From: Rhabditoides inermis
Taxonomy: Eukaryota > Nematoda > Chromadorea > Rhabditida > Rhabditidae
DNA: 64,000 bases
Assembly (NCBI GenBank): GCA_963966185.1
Contig: CAWZYM010000176.1
Location: 248,001 to 312,000, forward strand
Reading direction: 5' to 3'
The position numbers and the translations under genes are program-made. Position 1 is the stretch's first letter. Each line of letters opens with the position of its first letter. Below the pieces are notes generated by a model that saw only the letters and a program-made list of their open reading frames with translations, had not been told where the DNA came from and made no database searches. This document shows, one piece after another, positions 12,932 to 25,029 of the stretch.

Positions 12932-13120
12932 TTGACTACATTGTTTTCAAACATACGGTGGTTTGTGCAAATGATCTAGCTGAACAGTTCATGATCGTTT
13001 TTGAGTACCTTATCCTTTATAGTCATATGGTCTGTAGTTGCCAATAAGTTTCCTGAAACTATAATAATAACAATAATAATTGTTTATCCATAAAAAAACA
13101 GTCAAGTACTAAATGAGGAT
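11828..13120. other. Intergenic region between sulfotransferases 1 and 2
   Basis: No coding exons seen. It holds a TA microsatellite at about 12895-12927 and a block at 12601-12770 that resembles sequence upstream of sulfotransferase 3. Confidence 0.6.
12601..12770 (+). promoter_or_regulatory. Conserved block upstream of sulfotransferase 2
   Basis: Collinear with 18255-18420 upstream of sulfotransferase 3. Shared words include ggtctcaaaggagcgc versus gatctaaaaggaacgc, then tgttatc.cgccatct, then gtcagcatcc. Retention in a noncoding position beside diverged introns suggests a promoter or 5' leader, but leftover duplication is possible. Confidence 0.35.
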
Positions 13121-14431
13121 ATGGAAATATCCGATCGACTTTGCAGTGTGGTTGCTCGCGGCAACCGCTCTGTGCTGGCGGCGGCTCTGGCCACTCTCGT
13201 CATCGTCGTGGTAGTCGCCAGCAACAGCCGACCAAGCGGGCAGCCACGTGCCGACCGCAGATTCCACATGTACTCTGTTTATGTGAGTACAACATTTGAT
13301 TATTGTGGTGTGACCACGATTATTGGAAAATATCTATCTTTTTGTCCGACGGTACGCCTCAGGGATGTGGCAATATGACAATACACTAAAATTCCCGCCA
13401 ATTCTCCAGTTCAAATCGCGCGCCCGCACCATTCCTGCGCAATGGCGATTTTGCACCGGTCGCGCGCAAGCCGCGCAATTTGGAATACACGAAAAGCAAT
13501 CCTTGATCGATGTCCTAGCCATCCCACATGATCCAAATCTCGTAATATGTTTGCCACAGCGTATACAACATGCTTGCGCACAAATTGTGCTACTGTAGAA
13601 TTGGAGAGGACTTTACTGAACCATTATTAACATAACTATCCTTGTTTCTTTCTTTGGTTTGTGACCACGCGACTTTTTCAGTCGCGGCCGGCCGCTAACG
13701 TGGAGTGCGAGGTGATGAAGAACCGGTTCAACGAGTGCAGCTTCAAGAAGCTCGTCGCGGCAAATTCGCAGGTGACAGACTGCTTCATACTTGCAGATCG
13801 AAATACTCTGCTCTAACTATCTGTCTCATTTGTATTCCGCGCTTTCCCGTAATCTACGCCTTCACCAGATCCACATAACTTACAATGCGCAAAAAACTAT
13901 AAGAACTATATAATGAAACCATAATCAATGATAAATGATAAATAATGATACATAATTAAAGACAATGAAAAATGTAAAAAAAATGTAACGATAAAACCGT
14001 TATGGATATGTTCGCAGAAGCTCGGAGAATTATGACGAGATTTTTGAAAAGGAATATACTACTCTGAATTTTGTGTGTAAACTACGAATACCACATGAAA
14101 GAACATGGCAATCCAAGCACTTTTCATTAAAAAAAATCATAGGTTGAAAACCATAAGATTACCGAGAAATTTGATCGAAAGCGATTTGAGAGTTTTGCAG
14201 AGGCTCGGCCCCCCTCACGCCGGGGACGTGCCTATCACTCGACTGTGCGAGGAGAGACCCGAGCTGTGCCTGAAGAAGTGGGGATACGTGCAGACATACA
14301 TGAGGGTGGGTGGGTGGGAGGCAGAGAGAGAGAGAGAGAGGGAGAGGGAGAGGGAGAGAGAGAGAGAGGAGGGAGGGGAGAGAGAAAGAGAAAGAGAGAG
14401 AGGGAAAAGAGAGGAGGAAGAGAGAGAGAAG

Positions 14432-14465
<34 letters not shown>

Positions 14466-14782
14466 GAGAAGAAAAGAGAGGAGAAAGAGAAAGGGAAGAG
14501 AGGAGGGAGGGGAGAGTGAAAGAGAAAGAGAGAGAGGGAAAAGAGAGGAGAAAGAGAGAGAGAAGGAGAGAGAGAGAGAGGAGAGAGAGAGAGAGGAGGG
14601 AGGGGAGAGAGAAAGAGAAAGAGAGAGAGGGAAAAGAGAGGAGAAAGAGAGAGAGAAGGAGAGAGAGAGAGAGGGAGAGAGAGAGAAGAAAAGAGAGGAG
14701 AAAGAGAAAGGGAAGAGAGGAGGGAGGGGAGAGAGAAAGAGAAAGAGAGAGAGAGGGAAAAGAGAGGAGAAAGAGAGAGAGA

Positions 14783-14848
<66 letters not shown>

Positions 14849-15036
14849 GGAGGGGAGAGAGAAAGAGAAAGAGAGAGAGGGAAAAGAGAGGAGAAAGAGA
14901 GAGAGAAGGAGAGAGAGAGAGAGAGGGAGAGAGAGAGAGAAGAAAAGAGAGGAGAAAGAGAAAGGGAAGAGAGGAGGGAGGGGAGAGAGAAAGAGAAAGA
15001 GAGAGAGGGAAAAGAGAGGAGAAAGAGAGAGAGAAG

Positions 15037-15070
<34 letters not shown>

Positions 15071-15509
15071 AGAAGGAGAGAGAGAGAGATTCCAGGCGGC
15101 CGACGAGTACAACTTTGGCGCGTGCGTCGTTCCGAAGACCATGTCGTCTGTTATGGGCACACTGGAGTGCTATCTTCGCAACTGGTACGAAGGCAAGGAG
15201 TACCCGCCGAATAGGTAGGTTTTTTTTAAAGCGAGATTTGTTGGGGAGCTTCTTTTTCCACGCATTACTATACACACCGGCCAACTAGCGTAATATTATC
15301 TCGTCTGTTTTAAATACTTTACAAATGCACTGTAACAATGAAATTATCATTTAAAATTGAGCAATGAGTTTCTATCTAAAAGCAAAACTTGAAACGTACA
15401 GTTTGTACATAGTAAACGAATTGTTTGCATTGTTTTTTTTCAGTCGCAAGTGCGAGGAGCGCATCCCCGGATTCCTTTACAATAATACAATGGACTACAT
15501 GAAGGTCTT

Positions 15510-15550
<41 letters not shown>

Positions 15551-17029
15551 GCATTTTTGTTTGTCCTGTTTAATTCACGTTGCAAATACACACAAAAAAA
15601 TCCCGAAAGAAAGATGAGCATATTCATCCAGGACCACTCGAGCGCTGATTGGACGACGGTGTTCGTGAAGCGAGACCCCGTCGATAGATTCATTTCCGGA
15701 TTTCTGGATAGATGTGTGAGGTAGGAGAGAGGGAGAGAGAGAGAGAGAGAAAGGAGGGAGAGATAGGGAGAGTAATGTTCAGGATGGCGGGAGAATGCGG
15801 TCACTGCTACATGAACGTCACGTGTTTCATGGAAAAGCAGCTGCAGGGATTTCAGGTACTGTATTCACTGTTCACATTGTTTTTGGTGTCACTTAAAAAG
15901 AAAATATAAAAACTTTAACAACCTTAAAACTAAAGCGAAAAGCTGAAGACCGGTTTGGTGACAACAAGCTGTTTGCGTGACAGGCGAAGACGGACACTGA
16001 TATTTTCTACGAGGACGAGTTCCACATGGTGCCGCAGTCGTGGATGTGCAACATGCGGGAGCTCAAGGAGAGCGGCAAGTGAGTGAGAGACGGTACTAAT
16101 ATGGTTGTGTAACCTCGTGTGTAGCTGTAGAGCGGACATACATGATTCTGTAGCCTTCCGTGGAATATTGAAGCTCGAGCAGAGCGGAAAGTGAGTGGGA
16201 GACGGCATATATGGCGGTCTAGACTCGTGTGTGGCTTTGCTTTAGAACTCAAGCAGACAGAAAAATGTGTAAAACGTCTTGCAGGTTCCACTTTGTGCGT
16301 TATTCCGGCAACGCAACCGAAGCGTTCCTACCCGATATGATGGAGTTGTTGAAGAACAAGGGGGTGAGTCGTGTCTTTTGTCGCATTTCAAGTGCAAACA
16401 GGCTATTCTTTTCTTTTCCTCCATGACGTCTTATAAAAACGCACAGTTTGTTCACGTAGGTGATTTTTGGAATTTACTTGTTAAATCAGTTGTGAAGAGA
16501 CTACTTATCCTTGTTCCCTATAATCTATTCGATTATAAGTTCACGTTCACCATTTGACAAAGTAGTTATGATACATATGTTATATGTATTGTGTTTGAAG
16601 GTGCCGTCGGCAGCTAGTCAAGCCATCTATGCCAAGGTCTCCAACTACCACACAGTCCACTCCACACTACAGTCGCCAGAGAGAGCGTGGGTGATTGATT
16701 GATTATTGAGAGGAGCGCGGTTTACCACTTTACCTTATCAGATTTATGAAGAATCAGTGGTAGTCATCTTCAATTTTCCAATCACAAGATCACAACATTA
16801 TCTAGTCCGCGGTGCGAGCTAGTCACCCTGCCCGTCATAGAAGGGTTATCTATCTTCAATATATCGGATTAAAATGGAATCACGTAGCAAGTTTTTTCCT
16901 TGCAGGTATATCTCCGAATACATCCATTCGCAGCCCTACATCCGGGAGCTGATGATTCGACTCTACCACAACGACTACGATGCTCTTGGATATGCGTACC
17001 CCAACGTAGAATCAACTATTAAGTCCTAA
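13121..17029 (+). CDS. Membrane-anchored sulfotransferase, paralogue 2
   Basis: Eleven exons with the same plan as its neighbours. Exon 1 (13121 to about 13281) encodes a cytosolic tail and anchor LAAALATLVIVVVVA. Exon 2 has NRFNECSFKKLVAANSQ. Exon 3 ends at 14305. Exon 4 (15096 on) carries the 5'-PAPS site VPKTMSSVMG. Exon 6 (near 15631) carries the 3'-phosphate site FVKRDPVDRFISGF. Exon 7 has CGHCYMNVTCF and exon 8 has the conserved FHMVPQSWMC. The last exon ends near ALGYAYPN and stops at 17027-17029. Compared with paralogue 1 it has an extra intron (with a CT repeat) just before the 3'-phosphate site. Part of exon 8 and its donor is repeated at about 16165-16205, so an exon fragment was duplicated. 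Expected role is Golgi-lumen sulfation of an unknown glycan. Confidence 0.85.
14306..15095. repeat. Giant GA microsatellite with higher-order repeats
   Basis: A 790-bp intron is nearly all GA/GGGA/AAAG. A compound unit of roughly 120 bp (gaggagggaggggagagaga followed by an aaagag-rich stretch) recurs about six times. The matching intron in sulfotransferase 3 is only 70 bp. Long open frames on both strands are by-products of the repeat. Confidence 0.95.
15511..15547. repeat. CT microsatellite in intron
   Basis: About 18 CT units starting some 8 bases after the gtcttg donor in the intron that paralogue 1 lacks. Confidence 0.9.
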
Positions 17030-18502
17030 CTATATTTCAAAGTTCAAGTACATTGTAATAATTTAGTTTTGTGCTATTCCTAATGCGGCCCAGCAATGAA
17101 ATAAACGAATCAGTTTTCTTACACCCAAAATAACTGTGCAATAAGTTCTAATCGTGTGAATCTATCTTCATGTTTGTGCAATTTCTTTATTGCGCGAGTT
17201 GTTGAATCCGTATAAATATTACATATTCACTGTGTTTCTCATTTCCAATTTGCAATAAGGATTAAACATGATGGCAAGAAAATTAGAATGTTCACTGGAA
17301 TTAAAAAAAAAAACGAAAAAAAGTGTCATTTATTGGTGATTGTGCAACTACATATTTCCAAATTCTAACAACAAACAATTGTCATTTATTAGACATTCAT
17401 ATGCACATTTAGCATATAGAAGATGAGATAGTGCGCGACTCACACTGCCGATAGAGGTAAGTAGACAAATACAGATAGAGTATGCCATCAGAAAGATTGC
17501 ATAAAAGATCAGACGAGGGGACGAGGCTAGTTTAGACGATTCTAACTCATTTGTGAAAAAGTTGAGAAAATCATGACAACGAAATGCTGAAACAATGTCA
17601 TCATAAGATGAAGTGAAAGATAAGAAGTTCAGTGGTGCAAAGCTCATTTCGATCAAACGTCATTGAGCCAGTGAAAAGTGCGCAAACCGAAATATGTCAA
17701 TTTGAAACAGCCACTTTGCATCGAAATACACATATCTCTATGAGTGAATAAAACTTTACTGTGATATTTTTTATACATATAAACAATATATAGATACATA
17801 AATCCAAAAGTTCGTTTATCTATACTCAACATGACTTCTATCACAGCGGTTACTTTTGTGCTGAAACTCGTTTCTCACATGGACACCCTGGTGTCAATTC
17901 AAATCATAAAAATGCGATTGAAATGTGCTTTTTGTACAAATCACGCATGCTGAATTTAACGGTGTTATTGGTTTATTTTTAGTTTGATCATATAACGTTA
18001 TGTATATAATCAAAAATCAATGTATCAATGTCACTCTATGTCACGGCCCGGGCCGGTACGTCAGGGCCGAATGGTCAAAGCTAGTGATGGGACAGTAGAG
18101 ATAACATACACGACTTGTGCACAAAGACAAATACGTATTTGCAAATATGATGCATTTTGTTCTTATTGCCTACTCTATCGGCAGTGTAAGTCGCGCACAA
18201 TCTCCTCCCGTTGCTGCAATCTTCATTCTTCGCTGTTGCATAAATGTCGTCGCGAGCGAATAACAAGAACTAGCGATCTAAAAGGAACGCTTGCTGTTAT
18301 CTCGCCATCTTCTTGGGACAGGGAACAAAATGAGACATCCAAAACTCGAATTCCAAAATCGTCATTAGTGAAAAAAGGCTCGTCAGCATGCAGCGATGCA
18401 GCTTTGTCAGCATCCACACTAGAATGGCCCACACACAAACGCCACCCGTCCGCGCTCATATTCATTTTCAATCAGTTATACTGTAACGTTCGTTTTGAAG
18501 GC
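17030..18502. other. Intergenic region between sulfotransferases 2 and 3
   Basis: AT-rich noncoding sequence. A 102-codon minus frame (17348-17656) has no recognisable domain and is not called. The stretch 18255-18420 resembles the block upstream of sulfotransferase 2. Confidence 0.5.
18255..18420 (+). promoter_or_regulatory. Conserved block upstream of sulfotransferase 3
   Basis: Partner of 12601-12770. It lies about 80-250 bp before the start codon at 18503. An open frame runs through it into exon 1, but similarity to the noncoding partner argues it is promoter or leader. Confidence 0.35.
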
Positions 18503-21113
18503 ATGTACGAGCGGTTGGAAAGTGTCTCCTCGAAGCGCGGCAACGGCTTTCTTCTTGCGGTCGGTCTAGGCACGCTGACGCTGACCGTGTTGATGATGTT
18601 CAACAGCCAGTTGACCGAGGAGAACCGGGTGCCGCGCAAACTTCACAACGTCTCGGCTGACGTGAGTGCATAAGCATATGGTCACTGCTCTCACTAACAG
18701 CGTTGTAACTTGCTTCGTTCTTGAACGACAAGTCACCGTAGCACAACTAGAAAATTATGTAATGTAGCAATTTCAATGTGTTTCAGTCCCCACCCTCCTA
18801 TGTTGTCGATTGTGAGACGAAAAAGGAACGCTTCAATGAGTGCAGCTTCCGCAAGCTCATCGCGGCCAACTCCAAGGTGAGAGATTATGTTGTTTTTTTA
18901 ATTCATAACTATGAGAAATCTTATGAAATCAACCAAAATGTCAAATGTGCGAACGATTTCTTTCCCGAAAACAGGGTGAGTGAGTGTGCTGTTTTTTTCT
19001 GGGAGTTTTGCGGTCAGCACGCACACTCACATTTTGCCGCGCTTGTTTTCCCCGCGCTTTTTGAGCAACCAAAACAATGAATGTGCGCAGCAGCTAGAGC
19101 GATACGGTTATGGCTTCATATTTCATTCTGAACGTCTCATATTGCAGCCGATCGGTCCGCCGATCGCCGGGGACGTGCCTCTCACTCGACTTTGCGATGA
19201 GAGACCCGAGCTGTGCCTGAAGAAGTGGGGATTCGTGGAGACATACATGAGGGTGGGTGGGAGAGAGAAAGGGAGAGAGGGAGAGAGGGAGAGAGGGAGA
19301 GAGAGAGAGAGAGAGATTCCAGGCGGCCGACGAGTACAACTTTGGCGCGTGCGTTGTGCCCAAGACCATGTCTACGGTGATGGGAACGATGGAGTGCTAT
19401 CTGCGCGGCTGGTTCAAGGGCAAGGAGTACCCGCCTAACTGGTCGGTTAGGTATTCCTCGCTATTGTAGCAGTCTGTTGGCACGATTGAAATAACTCAGA
19501 GTTATTTTGTATATGTACAGTAAATGTGCGAGTCTTTGCAGTCGCCAGTGCGAGGAGCATATTCCCGGATTCCTCTACATGAACATGACCGACTACATGA
19601 GGGTTGGCTTTTTTTGTACACCGCAAGTCACATCTTGCGAAAATAGACCAGATACAGATACCGTCGGTGGAAAATCGTTGGACTATGGTGTAATGCCATA
19701 GTATTCCTTCGACCTCCTCTTCGCAGAGTGAATCTTTTGAATCTGGGGGATACCTTTACCTTTACCTTTTACACCGCAATGATGCTTCACACATGAAATG
19801 CCTGTGAATAATGGGGTGAAAAATGACAAGGATAATGGTAAACCGGTTGAATTTGAAGTCTTTCTAGAACGTAGTCGATTACATGATAGCGTTCTTAGAA
19901 TACGACGGCATCAGCAAAGGGTGGTTGGGTTAGGACGCCTTGAATTCCGTTCGTCCGTAGATAGTGCTGTGACGCCTTTTTGTTTTCATACATTGGTTGA
20001 ATAAACTTCGCAGAAATCAGTGACCTCAGTCTGAGTATATTATTGTCTTATTATTGTCGTTTAAATGTGATACATTTTCAGGACCATTTTTCTGACTCCA
20101 ATTGGACGACTGTGTTCGTGAAGCGAGACCCCGTCGATAGATTCATCTCAGGGTTCCTGGATAGATGTGTGAGGTGAGGGGGTGAGAGGGAGAGAGAGAG
20201 AGAGCGAGATAAGAAGAATAGAGAGAAGAAGATGAATATAATAGAAAGATAAAAAAAGAGAATATAGTAAAAAAAAGAGAAAGTGGAAGGAAGTGGACGA
20301 GACAGGGGACAAAGGAACAGATGGTAAGAGAAAACAGTATGAGAAAGAAATAGACATAGAAAGAGTTCAGGCTGGCGGGTGAATGCAATCACTGCTACAT
20401 GAACGTCACTTGCTTCATGGAACAGCAGCTTCATGAATTCCAGGTATGGTTATCTTTTATAGTGAAAGCAGTTGCTGCTGCAGCAGCAATCAGTACAAAC
20501 AATTCAGTAACTTCTCTATTACAGCTAAACGATTTGTGTTTTAGCTGAAGACAGACTCATCGGTCTACTATGAGGACGAGTTCCACATGGTGCCTCAGTC
20601 GTGGATGTGCAACCTCCGAGAGCTCAAAGATAGCGGAAAGTGAGTGGACAGTGAAAGTGCCTATGTACAATCTTGCAGACTGCACTTTGTCCGCTACTCA
20701 ACGAACGCGTCGGAAGCGTTCCTACCCGATATGATGGAATTGATGGATAACAAGGGGGTGGGTACAGTGCGCGAAATGTAGCCTCCTATAGACGGCTATA
20801 GATATTTGAGTTCTTGCGCAAAAGACTGTGGCGAGAGGAGAGGGCGCAGACGGTGAGCGCGCGGGTCTCTCCAATTCCCATTGTCTCTCACAATAAAGTA
20901 GTCCGCGCGGCCACTGTAGCGTCCATCCCGTTCTCTCTCGTTCTCTGTTTCCAACGGTTTATGTGCGGTAATCAGAACTCTACGCCAAAAAAAAATGTTG
21001 GAATGTGTTCACTTTCCAGGTGCCGTCGGAAGCTATACAAGCCATATTTGGCAAGGTCTCTAGGTATCACACCACTCACTCCACAGTACAGTCGCCAGAG
21101 AGAACGTGGGTCG

Positions 21114-21156
<43 letters not shown>

Positions 21157-21302
21157 ATTTCTCTGTGTTTCTCAGGTACATCTCTGAGTACATCCGCTCG
21201 CAGCCCTACATCCAGGAGCTGATCGTTCGACTCTACCACAACGACTACGATACTCTCGGATATGCGTACCCCAACACGGAATCAGATGAACAACCCCAAT
21301 AA
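18503..21302 (+). CDS. Membrane-anchored sulfotransferase, paralogue 3
   Basis: Eleven exons paralogous to the previous gene. Exon 1 has an anchor FLLAVGLGTLTLTVLMMF after a short basic tail. Exon 3 has GDVPLTRLCDERPELCLKKW. Exon 4 (from 19323) has the 5'-PAPS site VPKTMSTVMG. Exon 6 (near 20083) has FVKRDPVDRFISGF. Exon 7 has CNHCYMNVTCF, where the others have CGHC. Exon 8 has FHMVPQSWMCN. The last exon has YNDYDTLGYAYPN-type sequence (read YHNDYDTLGYAYPN) and stops at 21300-21302. I start at ATG 18503, soon after a gaag acceptor-like site, because the upstream in-frame stretch matches noncoding DNA elsewhere. Many introns are GA or CT repeats. It is closest to paralogue 2 and is the third of the tandem array. 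Confidence 0.85.
19253..19322. repeat. Short GA-repeat intron
   Basis: This 70-bp intron consists of donor (gtgggtgggagag), GA repeat and acceptor (attccag), the compact counterpart of the 790-bp intron at 14306-15095. Confidence 0.95.
19700..19775. repeat. Dispersed repeat fragment, copy 1
   Basis: In sulfotransferase 3 intron 5. Shares the ordered words ttcgacc.cctc, gtgaatct, ttgaatc, ggggatacctttacc with 23418-23478 in the receptor gene. Confidence 0.5.
20180..20205. repeat. Short GA tract in intron 6
   Basis: GA repeat begins about 10 bases after the gtgaggg donor and grades into a purine-rich intron reaching 20368. Confidence 0.8.
21116..21156. repeat. CT microsatellite in last intron
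   Basis: About 20 CT units starting about 10 bases after the gtgggtcg donor of the last intron of sulfotransferase 3. Confidence 0.95.
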
Positions 21303-22893
21303 CGATATGAACTAGATAAATATTTTTTTATACTTACATTTTGATATTTTTCACGATCCTTGAATTGTGAATCAAGTAGTGTCTACAGTGATTGCCAATC
21401 GAATGGTCCCCTGCGACCGAATTCGGCCAATGTGGACCGAATGGACAAAAAGCACAAAAAGCCCTGATCGTCAGACAAGAGGTTGGTATATTCATGCTGC
21501 AAAAATATACTTATTCTTGTAAAAGCAACCTATGACCTATGAAAGCAGGCATTCTTTAAAAAAAAGGATTGCTTGGAGAGATGCCTATCTCACACGTTCA
21601 AAGTAGTGTCGATCGTGTAAAGGAAAATCGAATTACCAACAAAAAAACGTAGAAAAAAACAACATCGTGAGTGGTCGATGTCGATGACCTTAGTCTACAT
21701 CTGCTGGCATGTCGTTTATAGCAAGGATGTTGCACACAGATTTCTTACGTTGTGCTGTTGTTTCACTTGAAACAGGTCTGCTTAATCTGTTAACTGATAA
21801 AACATTTATTGCATTACGTCAATTAGCTTCACTAACAAGATTTGTTTGATCTTATGGGGTTTGACGTTGGAAAATCATTGAGTTAGCGTTCTGTGCCATA
21901 GTCCCCATCGTCCCCATCAAGGAGCTACCCTTACCTTTTCCTATGAGCGACGTGCCAAGCGCTGCCAGACGAGGCGATTCTCCCACAGATCGAAAGGCGG
22001 ATTCGCTTCGTCTAGCAGCGCGTGGCTCATCCCTACTGTACATTGAATGTGTTCACAAAAAAAACCGCTGACAAAAACCCCAGGTTGACTTGTGCAAGTG
22101 GTCAGCTAGCTATTGGCCTTTCACTTTGTTGGTATTTTCTCATTCTTCGTTAATCTGAAGCACCGCTACTAGGAACTAGATTTGCACTGGAAAAATTTTT
22201 TTTACAAAATAGTAGGTGTGTATTGAGCTTATTAGCCTTCTATTGACTGTTATCGGTTTGTATTCGAGTACAAAAAATCAAGTGACGAAACGTTCGTTTA
22301 GCGCTTTTCCATTGCCCCTCGCTATACGAATGGCCCGGCACTCATGCTCTTCAAATAAATAGTATGCGATTCTACAAATAAATACACTTTTGAAGATGAA
22401 CGTGAGTGATTTGCACAGAGAGCATGTTGGAAAGTACATGTTTCGCTAATTGAGAAAAGACTAGAAAAGTAACATCTTTTTTCCAAATGTCACTTATTCA
22501 AAGACTTGTCAGTTATTGTTTCTTATACGTTTCACCGTTTCAATATCTTTGACAGATCATAAAGAATAAACTTATTTATAGATAATTTCGATTTCGAGAC
22601 ATCGTACGACGTATATGTCCATTCGTACATATTACTAGCAGAAAAGAAAACTATTCGAGTACGACTGCACATGTGCGTTTACGTGCATAGTGCAAACGTG
22701 AAGACGTTGTTACGTATATTCGGAGAAATCTTTGGAGAAAAAAACACAGTCACGCAACTGCTGACACTGTGCATTGTGTAAAAGCGTGATTGGGCAGTGA
22801 TCGAATTTGTAGTCGTTCTATTAGCTCGAAAAAAAATGCGCCTTTGCCCTCATGAGCCCTCATAAAAGGAAGGATGGCTAAAGTATTCTCAGT
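21303..22893. other. Intergenic region, no gene seen
   Basis: AT-rich sequence without an exon series. A 63-codon minus frame at 21852-22043 shows no motif. Confidence 0.6.
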
Positions 22894-24413
22894 ATGCCCT
22901 CAATGAGTAATATCATGCTGTGGATAACACTGGGATACGGTACTCCGTGCGCTGTATTCTACGCTCTGGTCATACATGTCATCATCAAAAGAAGATCGCG
23001 CTACTCTAGCGGCTACGTTGTTCTGATGACTAAGAGCGCAGTTGTGGTGAGTTTTTTTTCTTATTTTTATTAAAATAATTTACATCATTTTCATCGTTTA
23101 AGCACGCTTTCTATTGGTCTCTATCTCTTTTCTGCTCGAAAATGGCTATGAGCACTTCTAAAGACAGTGTTTTCGCGCCACTTTTCGAGTACAGCAACGG
23201 TAAGTGAAGAATCATACGGTAAAAGTACAGTTAGTTACAGGTCCGATTACTGCACTTGTCTGTTTCCTCTACTACTACCTGGCTGCCACGTATTATTCAC
23301 TGGCGTTCAGTCTCAACCTACAGAGATTCATAGCAATCACGTTTCTCACCCAATCAGACGCGGTACGTTTTATATACTTTAGAATAAACTAAGGCTTAAT
23401 GGATAAGGGTCCTCTTTCGACCCCCTCCGCGAAGTGAATCTCTTGAATCGGGGGAATACCTTTACCTTTTACCTTGGAATAAACTATACACACAATTGTA
23501 GATCTGGCAAATCGTGAGATATTTCACGTGGATAGTCGAATTTATTCTTCCGGCAATAGTCTCCGTGCCAGCTCTGTATCTTCTAGAGAACAATAAGACA
23601 GTCATGTTCGTTCACAATCCGAAAAGCGACAGCTATCACTACAGCAGTGTAGTAGTAAGTGTTATTTTACCACACAATGAATTAAATTATGTCTTTATCA
23701 GAACTCTGCCATCTTTGAGCGAATCGTGTGGTACTTCACGATATTTTCCATTCTCAGTACCATTATCAACGTTGTCACTGTCGTTGCAATCGTCAAGAAA
23801 CGACGAAACATGAGGACTTCCGTGAGAACCGAGATACAACTCTTCAAAATCGCATTTCTGCAATTTATCATCTATACGTTTTGCACCTGCATTTGCGTAA
23901 GTTCTGGTGTAACTCTTTGAAACATTCTATTAGTTGTTTGGAAGTGTTTTGCAAGAAACTACATACACAACCACATAGTTTTTTTCGAAAAGTCCGTTCA
24001 AGACACACTTCTTATCGTTTTGAATGCATTGACAAGGCTGTAGGAAACTCAAACATAACTGCCGAGCGAGATTCAGTTCTCCACTATCTACTCGTTGCTA
24101 AACGCGAAATAGCTCTCTTTCCATCATTAATTTGTTTAGCAATATTAGATAGTTATCCGCCCAACTCGGCTCTCTTCAGCTGATGCGTTTCCTGTCCTTC
24201 AAAGTCCCCGCCTTCTCCTTCGCCACCTTCCTTCTACCATATGTCGTCGACATTCAGTCCCTCTTCCACCCATTCATAATCTGCCTGTTCGATAGCAACG
24301 CTAGAAAAGGCGTCGTTGAACGTTTGGGGCTAGGCAACTTGAAGTGTATGAGAAGTCCCAAGACGAGCCTGGCGCCTTTGTCAACTGCACTTTCCGGTGG
24401 CAACACTAGATAG
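22894..24413 (+). CDS. Seven-transmembrane chemoreceptor-like protein
   Basis: Six exons join in phase: 22894-23046, about 23102-23202, about 23243-23361, about 23502-23655, about 23702-23898 and about 24181-24413. The product of about 310 residues alternates hydrophobic helices with short basic loops. Examples are IMLWITLGYGTPCAVFYALV (helix 1), ITALVCFLYYYLAATYY then SLNLQRFIAI (helix 3 and its inner end), WIVEFILPAIVSVPALYLL, FSILSTIINVVTVVAIV and FLQFIIYTFCTCIC. The last exon has a helix-7-like FLLPYVVDIQSLFHPFIICLF and a basic tail. LNLQRFIAI after helix 3 resembles nematode serpentine receptors (srv/srx/srg-like), but I cannot assign the subfamily. Likely role is chemosensation at sensory cilia, by family only. 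Confidence 0.75.
23418..23478. repeat. Dispersed repeat fragment, copy 2
   Basis: Intronic sequence sharing ordered words with 19700-19775. It ends in a ttaccttt-rich tail next to the acceptor region. Confidence 0.5.
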
Positions 24414-25029
24414 CTGTTTGTAGCATGTCGTTCAGCATTCACGTATTGTATTTGTGTGTTTTTGCTGGTATAGGCCCCATGTCCAATGTACACGGTAATA
24501 AACTTATTGTTAATATTGCTGATCATATTCACAACAATAGGGTTTTCTTGTAATACAAAACGTGTCAAACACCATATTCAGACAAACAGTTCATATATGA
24601 ACATGTATTGTGATGTACATAAAATGAGTTAGGAATGTAGCACTGACTTTCAAAAAAGTCTCCATCAACATATAGTGCACTGAAGAGCGGTCTTATATAG
24701 CACACAATACGTATAATTCTTGCACTATATACATAGTTCTCTAGATTTCCATCCGCGTCGGAAAACAAAACAAAAGGGTTACTTTGTTTCTTTCGTGTCG
24801 GCTTTATTGTTTCCCTATTGGGCCAAGTCAGAAGTCTGTAACGTCATCTGATCCAAACTTATTGCATTCATCGATGGACTGTTTGTAAGCTAGCGACTTG
24901 TACTCGAAATCTTTTGGTGAGACCCCTTATTGGGTAGGTCGACGGTTGTACATATAACTTGAATCTGCTGATAAACAAACTTTTTTTTAAATACTCTGAC
25001 GACATGCGCCTTATAGACGCTGTGTGGAA

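Noticed and set aside
14105..15288. Reading frames of 330-370 codons rich in Arg-Glu or Ser-Leu on both strands
   Set aside because: They are translations of a GA/CT microsatellite intron between two well-defined sulfotransferase exons.
17348..17656. 102-codon minus-strand frame between sulfotransferases 2 and 3
   Set aside because: No recognisable domain, AT-rich context, no splice-site pattern.
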